Below the pieces are notes generated by a model. That model was given only the letters and a program-made list of their open reading frames with translations. It was not told where the DNA came from and did no database searches. 10,037 bases of DNA from an uncultured Chlorobiaceae bacterium (GTDB lineage: Bacteria > Bacteroidota > Chlorobiia > Chlorobiales > Chlorobiaceae), in NCBI GenBank assembly GCA_903929845.1, contig CAIYWF010000316.1, forward strand, positions 1 through 10,037, written 5' to 3'. Below, piece by piece: positions 6,277 through 10,037 of this stretch. The position numbers were made by a program, and so were the translations under genes. Positions within the stretch are counted from its first letter, which is position 1; each line of letters opens with the position of its first letter.

Positions 6277-7161
6277 TCAAACGTTAAACCAGGGGGTTAT
6301 CCATATATACTTGATAAGAAAAACCAGTCTGAGAACCATCTTGATCGGTATAGACATCATAGTGATAAACAAAAACATGATGGTGACATACCGAACCATC
6401 CCCAGTTTTGCCAGGAGTTCAGGATTGTTCTTTTTCCAGTAACGGTAAGGAGCAATCATTCCACCGACCAGGTAAGAGCCCACGAGAAACGCGCCGATAA
6501 TAAATCCAGGCAGAGAGCGTGAGTCGATACCGATGACAGCAGTCAAATCTTTCGTGGGCTCAAAAACAACCCGCGCATGATCCCACTCCTGCCAGGGCCA
6601 ATACCACAACCATCCCGGTCCCCTGAAGAAAACGCCGATCACAATCAGGAGCAGCCACAGCACAAAAAAACCGAATGAGAAAATCATGATCGCATACTTT
6701 CTCTCTGAAAAAGTGTAATAACCATTCCCTTTCGGATTAATATCGATATAGGGAATTGCCAGAAGGCCTACCACGATCAGTGATGGCAGCACAACACCGG
6801 CGAGCCAGGGATCAAAGTAAACCAGCAGTTCCTGAAGACCAAGAAAATACCAGGGAGCCTTTGCCGGATTTGGCGTTATGGTCGGGTTAGCAATCTCCTC
6901 AAGGGGAGCATCGACCGCTATTGACCATACGGTAAGACCGACCATCACTACAACCGCAATGATAAGCTCAATACGCACAAGGGGTTTGAACGTGTCAACA
7001 AACTTGTCGTTTTCACCTTCAACGGGAAGCCCCGCCGCAAGAAGCCTGTCGTTCTGAAAGGCTTGCTGAAAAGCCCATACCATGAAAAAACTCACCATGA
7101 AGATCATAATCACAATGGCGATATTATCAGGCTGGGTAATGATTTCAATAAATGGTTCCAT
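6277..7161 (-). CDS. cytochrome b C-terminal subunit (subunit IV-like) of a bc-type complex
   Basis: The start at ATG 7161 gives 294 aa and lies 20 bp after the stop of the cytochrome b N-terminal gene. The frame is open further upstream, but that part overlaps the previous gene and encodes no plausible start. About six membrane segments can be seen (residues 14-31, 65-83, 119-138, 156-178, 218-236 and 257-280), more than the three of plant-type subunit IV. The quinol-oxidation site motif, PEWY in bc1 and b6f complexes, reads APWY here (102-105), followed by FLGLQELLVYFDPW. This variant lacks the proton-accepting Glu. The protein completes the Qo site together with the preceding subunit. The extra N-terminal helix and C-terminal helices are as I would expect of multiheme-associated bc complexes of anaerobes rather than of the classical enzymes. 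Confidence 0.92.
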   Translation of the reverse strand: MEPFIEIITQPDNIAIVIMIFMVSFFMVWAFQQAFQNDRLLAAGLPVEGENDKFVDTFKPLVRIELIIAVVVMVGLTVWSIAVDAPLEEIANPTITPNPAKAPWYFLGLQELLVYFDPWLAGVVLPSLIVVGLLAIPYIDINPKGNGYYTFSERKYAIMIFSFGFFVLWLLLIVIGVFFRGPGWLWYWPWQEWDHARVVFEPTKDLTAVIGIDSRSLPGFIIGAFLVGSYLVGGMIAPYRYWKKNNPELLAKLGMVRYVTIMFLFITMMSIPIKMVLRLVFLIKYIWITPWFNV

Positions 7162-7181
7162 ATTCGACTCTGTCCGGTCTG

Positions 7182-7955
7182 TTATTTTTGAGGTTTTGAA
7201 ATTCCGCCATCTTTTCTTACTCGCCAGAAATGAACAAACATCAAGATAATCGAGATCAGCGGAATAGCGACACAATGCCAGATGTACGATCTGAGCAGTG
7301 CATTTCCGCCAACCTGTGCGCCGCCAAGCAGTGCAAAACGGATATCATTATAAGGGGTTATGTGAAGATATTCACTGAATGGCCCCTGATAGCCAAGTAA
7401 CGGAGTGGCAGCACCCATATTGGTTCCAACTGTAATAGCCCAGAAGCCGAGCTGATCCCAAGGAGTAAGATAGCCAGTAAAACTCAACAGAAAAGTGAGC
7501 ACAAGCAGAAAAACACCAATTCCCCAGTTGAACTGACGCGGAGCTTTATAGGAACCTGTCATGAAAACACGAAACATGTGGATCATAACCACAATAACCA
7601 TGAAGTGTGCTCCCCAACGATGAAGGTTACGGAGAATAACACCAAACGGTACCTGAAACTCGAGATCCTTGATATCAGTGTAAGCCTGATCAATGGATGG
7701 ATGGTAATAAAACATCAGCACGACACCAGTAATAACAAGAAGAATAAAGGCAAAAAAGGTGATGCCTCCCATTCCCCAAGTAAAACGGAGCTTGACAGCG
7801 CTTTCTCGAACCTGCACTGGGTGCAAATGAAGAAAGACATTGCCGAAAACCGCCTGAGCCTTGTCTCTTACCGTATTGCGATAATCCCTTCTGAATATGG
7901 ATTTCCATATCAGATTTTTTTTGACCTTGTCGGTTATCTCTGGAAGGCTTTTCAT
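7182..7955 (-). CDS. cytochrome b N-terminal subunit (cytochrome b6-like, diheme)
   Basis: ATG 7955 gives 257 aa; the longer frame begins at a TTG and adds nothing conserved. Four membrane helices lie at about 61-83, 113-133, 143-163 and 223-243. The heme b ligands are His112 and His126 (13 residues between) and His227 and His242 (14 between, as in cytochrome b6). HRWGAH, GYLTPWDQLGFWA and HFWRVRKDG match the family's conserved segments. The protein carries both b hemes and most of the quinone sites in the cytoplasmic membrane. At the position of the b6 cysteine that binds heme ci (before GGIT) there is Gly61, so that extra heme is not expected to be covalently bound. The ferredoxin gene ends 30 bp upstream and the subunit IV-like gene starts 20 bp downstream. 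The split into two genes resembles b6f and some anaerobe complexes rather than a fused bc1 cytochrome b. Confidence 0.95.
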   Translation of the reverse strand: MKSLPEITDKVKKNLIWKSIFRRDYRNTVRDKAQAVFGNVFLHLHPVQVRESAVKLRFTWGMGGITFFAFILLVITGVVLMFYYHPSIDQAYTDIKDLEFQVPFGVILRNLHRWGAHFMVIVVMIHMFRVFMTGSYKAPRQFNWGIGVFLLVLTFLLSFTGYLTPWDQLGFWAITVGTNMGAATPLLGYQGPFSEYLHITPYNDIRFALLGGAQVGGNALLRSYIWHCVAIPLISIILMFVHFWRVRKDGGISKPQK

Positions 7956-7985
7956 AGTCCCGTCACGTTTTATTTTCAAAACAGC

Positions 7986-8315
7986 TTAATGATACCCGCG
8001 CAGCTTCTTTAACTGCCTCTCATATTCAACCTCATCCTTGCGCGAACCATCCGGGTTGATCATCTCGACACCAGTCCACGGGCAGTCGATGGCACAGATA
8101 TTACAACCTGTACAATTCTCATCCACTTTGGCGATACCGGTAAAGTTCAATTCCGACTCGACGATCCTTATACAATTTATAGGACAGGTCTTTACACAAA
8201 TCCCGCAACCCGTACAGAGTTCGGTGATAATTCTCGCAGCGGCTCTCTTGCTCTTTGCAGTCACTCTCTTGAGAGAATATGGCTCGGCCGTTACTATCTT
8301 TTCATCGGTATTCAT
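7986..8315 (-). CDS. 2[4Fe-4S] ferredoxin-type protein within the bc-complex operon
   Basis: The protein has 109 aa. Two cluster motifs are complete: CTGCGICVKTCP (Cys34, 37, 40, 44) and CTGCNICAIDCP (Cys68, 71, 74, 78), giving two [4Fe-4S] clusters as in bacterial ferredoxins. A basic N-terminal extension of about 30 residues and a charged C-terminal tail (about 91-109) go beyond a minimal ferredoxin and could dock it to a partner. No signal peptide or membrane segment is seen, so it should be cytoplasmic. It lies between the Rieske gene (32 bp upstream) and cytochrome b (30 bp downstream), so it is almost certainly co-transcribed with them. It may be a cytoplasmic-side subunit passing electrons to or from the quinone-reducing site. 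That role is inferred from position only. The ATG at 8315 has no obvious Shine-Dalgarno. Confidence 0.93.
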   Translation of the reverse strand: MNTDEKIVTAEPYSLKRVTAKSKRAAARIITELCTGCGICVKTCPINCIRIVESELNFTGIAKVDENCTGCNICAIDCPWTGVEMINPDGSRKDEVEYERQLKKLRGYH

Positions 8316-8347
8316 AGTTCATAATGGTTTCAATTATCGGATACCAG

Positions 8348-8920
8348 TTAAACTCTTAATAAACTCTGAGGATAGACCTCATTTGATTCCTTACCCGGAA
8401 TACCGGGAAACTTTATCGTCTTGTCCACCAAGAGCTGACCATCTTCGGCAAGACTGATTTTAAAACGATCCATCGGTCTTGGTGCCGGGCCTTCAAAATT
8501 AAGACCTGTTATATAGTATCCGCTGCCATGGCAGGGGCACTTAAACTTTTTCTGGGACTCCATCCAGCTCGGCGTACAGCCAAGATGGGTGCATTTTGTC
8601 TCCATCGCAAAAAAGGCTCCATCCTGCAGTCTGATAATCCAGGTGCGATACTCCCGTTGATACTGGGAACTCACCGTACCAATGGGATAGTCAGCCGGTA
8701 ACCCTACTTTGAACTGCGATGGCGGTTCAAAGAGTACCCTTGGATAAAAAAACCGCAAAAAGGCCGCCGAGTTTATGGCAAGGAATCCTGCAAGACTTCC
8801 CCAACCTACACGCATCAAAAATTTCCTCCGGTCGCTGGATTTCACCTGTCCACCGTCAGTGCTTCCCCGGTCACTACGTTCTTTCTTTTGCCCTGTTACG
8901 AGCTCTCTGTCATCCTGCAT
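8348..8920 (-). CDS. Rieske [2Fe-2S] protein of a bc-type complex
   Basis: The protein has 190 aa. A polar N-terminus of about 30 residues is followed by SSDRRKFLMRVGWGSLAGF, a twin-arginine-like motif (Arg31-Arg32), and a hydrophobic helix at about 37-57. This is the usual uncleaved Tat anchor of bacterial Rieske proteins. The cluster sites are CTHLGC (ligands Cys110 and His112) and CPCHGSGY (ligands Cys128 and His131), with Cys115 and Cys130 placed for the conserved disulfide. Ser133 and Tyr135 match the two hydroxyl residues that raise the potential in classical Rieske proteins. The GPAPRPM proline loop follows. It takes electrons from quinol at the Qo site and should deliver them to the octaheme cytochrome. 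It is the first gene of the operon; the 241 bp upstream hold the porin terminator and presumably the promoter. Confidence 0.95.
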   Translation of the reverse strand: MQDDRELVTGQKKERSDRGSTDGGQVKSSDRRKFLMRVGWGSLAGFLAINSAAFLRFFYPRVLFEPPSQFKVGLPADYPIGTVSSQYQREYRTWIIRLQDGAFFAMETKCTHLGCTPSWMESQKKFKCPCHGSGYYITGLNFEGPAPRPMDRFKISLAEDGQLLVDKTIKFPGIPGKESNEVYPQSLLRV

Positions 8921-9021
8921 GGCAGCTTGATTTTTGCTTTCAATAAGACCTTATTTCTAAAAGTAACCTGTTCCCTCTGCAACACACCGACTTGAAATGA
9001 TTAGAACAATATAAAATAGCC

Positions 9022-9036
9022 AGCATATTCCATGCT
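9022..9036. promoter_or_regulatory. short dyad in the promoter region of the bc-complex operon
   Basis: AGCAT and ATGCT (9022-9026 and 9032-9036) form a 5-bp inverted repeat around ATTCC. Just downstream on the minus strand is an AT-rich TATTTTATATT stretch (9018-9008), the best -10 candidate in this gap. It lies about 90-100 bp before the Rieske start, but no convincing -35 is paired with it. A TTGACC at 9060-9055 is too far away. The dyad may be an operator or may be chance. Confidence 0.25.
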
Positions 9037-9095
9037 CATTTCATACACAACCAAGGTCAAGTTCAACACACACGGCATCAAATAAGAGAGCAAGA

Positions 9096-9124
9096 GAAAG
9101 GCGTGCTCACCGAACACGCCTTTC
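9096..9124 (-). terminator. intrinsic terminator of the porin-like gene
   Basis: A perfect 10-bp stem, GAAAGGCGTG (9096-9105) with CACGCCTTTC (9115-9124), encloses a 9-nt loop. It lies 37 bp after the porin stop. The T run after it on the minus strand is imperfect (TCTTGCTCTCTTATTT), but the 3' arm already ends in TTTC. It separates the porin gene from the bc-complex operon. Confidence 0.75.
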
Positions 9125-9161
9125 CGAACACGGATGAGGGATCATTGCCGTTCAACTGCAA

Positions 9162-10037
9162 TTAAAACGCGAATCCAGTGTTCAACACAAAGGTGTTTGC
9201 ATTGTTCTCACCGGAGTTTGACGTCGGAGAAAGATGCTTAGTAAATGCCGTGTATGTCGCTTTAACAAATATATTTGCACCAGGGTATGCCGTAACTGAA
9301 GTCGCAATGGTTGGATTCTCATTCCCACCGGTTACTCCAAGAGACTTGTAGGTTACCCTTGGCAATAACCAAGGATAAACATAGTAGCCTGCATCAACGG
9401 CGTAGTTATTAAGTTTCAAATCGCCGTCTTTACTATAAGCAATGCCTCCAGTAAAACTGCCATAGTTTCCTGCGATATCAGCACCATAGACCACTGTTTC
9501 ATTCCCGTTAAGCTTGCTTCCGAATTGTGTAAACGGGTTGGCCCTTCTTGCGCTGATCACACTTGCACCAATCGCCAGACTGTTATCGAGACCAACATAC
9601 TCATTGCCATAGGTACCACCAGCACCACTCAGCAAACCCGCACCGAAAAACTTGTATTTCATACGAAGGTATCCGATATCACCAAGTTTGTTGGCATTTG
9701 TCAGGTTTTTGGTAGATTTTAAAGTCTCAGGCTCAGTACCAGCAAGACTCAAAGTACTTCCATTCGGAGCATCTGAAGAACTAGACGCTCCTACAATAAC
9801 ATTCAACCCGCCTTCCTTGCCTACAACGTAATTAAACTCGGGACCTACACCCACACCCGGAAGAACGTTTGTATAGACTGAGATCGGAGTTGACAATCCT
9901 CTAATAGCACTGAATCCACTATTACCAAAGCTAAAATTGAAACCAGGAGAAAAAGCCCATACTGCCCGCAAGTTGGTCGCTGTCGTGCCAGTGTTTATCC
10001 CCTCAAGAGAACCAACCACTCCAAGATGTTCACCAAG
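9162..10037 (-). CDS. outer-membrane porin-like beta-barrel protein, 5' end beyond the window
   Basis: At least 291 codons are visible. The frame is open to the right edge, so the true start and signal peptide lie outside; the first in-window GTG (10019) is internal. The sequence is rich in Gly, Asn, Ser, Thr and aromatics in alternating short strands. Repeated pieces such as GVGPEFNYVVG, YLRMKYKFFGAGLLSG and NYAVDAGYYVYPWLLPRVTYK fit a transmembrane beta-barrel. It ends in TFVLNTGFAF: a C-terminal Phe with aromatic or hydrophobic residues at alternate positions is the classical signal for outer-membrane barrel assembly. There are no heme motifs. I cannot name the family; a general porin or a Chlorobiota-type outer-membrane protein both fit. 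It has its own terminator and is probably not part of the bc operon. Confidence 0.7.
   Translation of the reverse strand, partial: LGEHLGVVGSLEGINTGTTATNLRAVWAFSPGFNFSFGNSGFSAIRGLSTPISVYTNVLPGVGVGPEFNYVVGKEGGLNVIVGASSSSDAPNGSTLSLAGTEPETLKSTKNLTNANKLGDIGYLRMKYKFFGAGLLSGAGGTYGNEYVGLDNSLAIGASVISARRANPFTQFGSKLNGNETVVYGADIAGNYGSFTGGIAYSKDGDLKLNNYAVDAGYYVYPWLLPRVTYKSLGVTGGNENPTIATSVTAYPGANIFVKATYTAFTKHLSPTSNSGENNANTFVLNTGFAF

Noticed and set aside
7162..7275. N-terminal extension of the subunit IV-like protein
   Set aside because: It overlaps the end of the cytochrome b N-terminal gene in another frame and lacks conserved residues; ATG 7161 gives the expected spacing.
9110..9131. Direct repeat CCGAACAC near the porin terminator
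   Set aside because: Eight bases repeated once, with one copy overlapping the terminator loop and stem; probably chance.

Overview
All genes in this window lie on the minus strand, so biological order runs from high to low coordinates. The gene set points to a Gram-negative, probably anaerobic or phototrophic bacterium with a menaquinone-type respiratory chain: outer-membrane barrel proteins, lipoproteins, many c-type hemes and a split cytochrome b. My best guess is a green sulfur bacterium (Chlorobiota), with a Geobacter-like Desulfuromonadota as the main alternative. No marker gene here settles it. By eye the DNA is moderately AT-rich with frequent A/T tracts.

Right edge (9162-10037): the 3' part of an outer-membrane porin-like gene, closed by a hairpin terminator (9096-9124). 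About 170 bp follow without a gene, probably holding the promoter of the next operon.

Centre (2460-8920): a seven-gene electron-transfer operon. In order it encodes a Rieske Fe-S protein, a 2[4Fe-4S] ferredoxin, a cytochrome b6-like N-terminal subunit, a subunit-IV-like C-terminal cytochrome b subunit, a very large membrane-anchored coiled-coil octaheme cytochrome c, a monoheme cytochrome c lipoprotein and a periplasmic cupredoxin. Gaps are short (TGATG overlap, 20, 30, 32, 67 and 88 bp), and a good intrinsic terminator follows at 2391-2430. I read this as an alternative quinol-oxidising bc-type complex. The octaheme protein appears to take the place of cytochrome c1 or f, and the lipoprotein cytochrome and cupredoxin are probable downstream carriers. 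The ferredoxin inside the operon suggests an extra low-potential entry or exit point on the cytoplasmic side.

Left (279-2203): a three-gene operon encoding a TlpA-type thiol-disulfide protein, a small DUF4266 lipoprotein with a Gly/Cys tail, and a DUF3570 outer-membrane beta-barrel. It has its own putative promoter preceded by TTAA elements spaced exactly 11 bp apart. The far left edge (1-127) holds the first 42 codons of another gene with its own possible promoter.

No tRNA, rRNA, insertion sequence or CRISPR array is visible. The longest stretches without a gene are 2204-2459 and 8921-9161, both under 300 bp.
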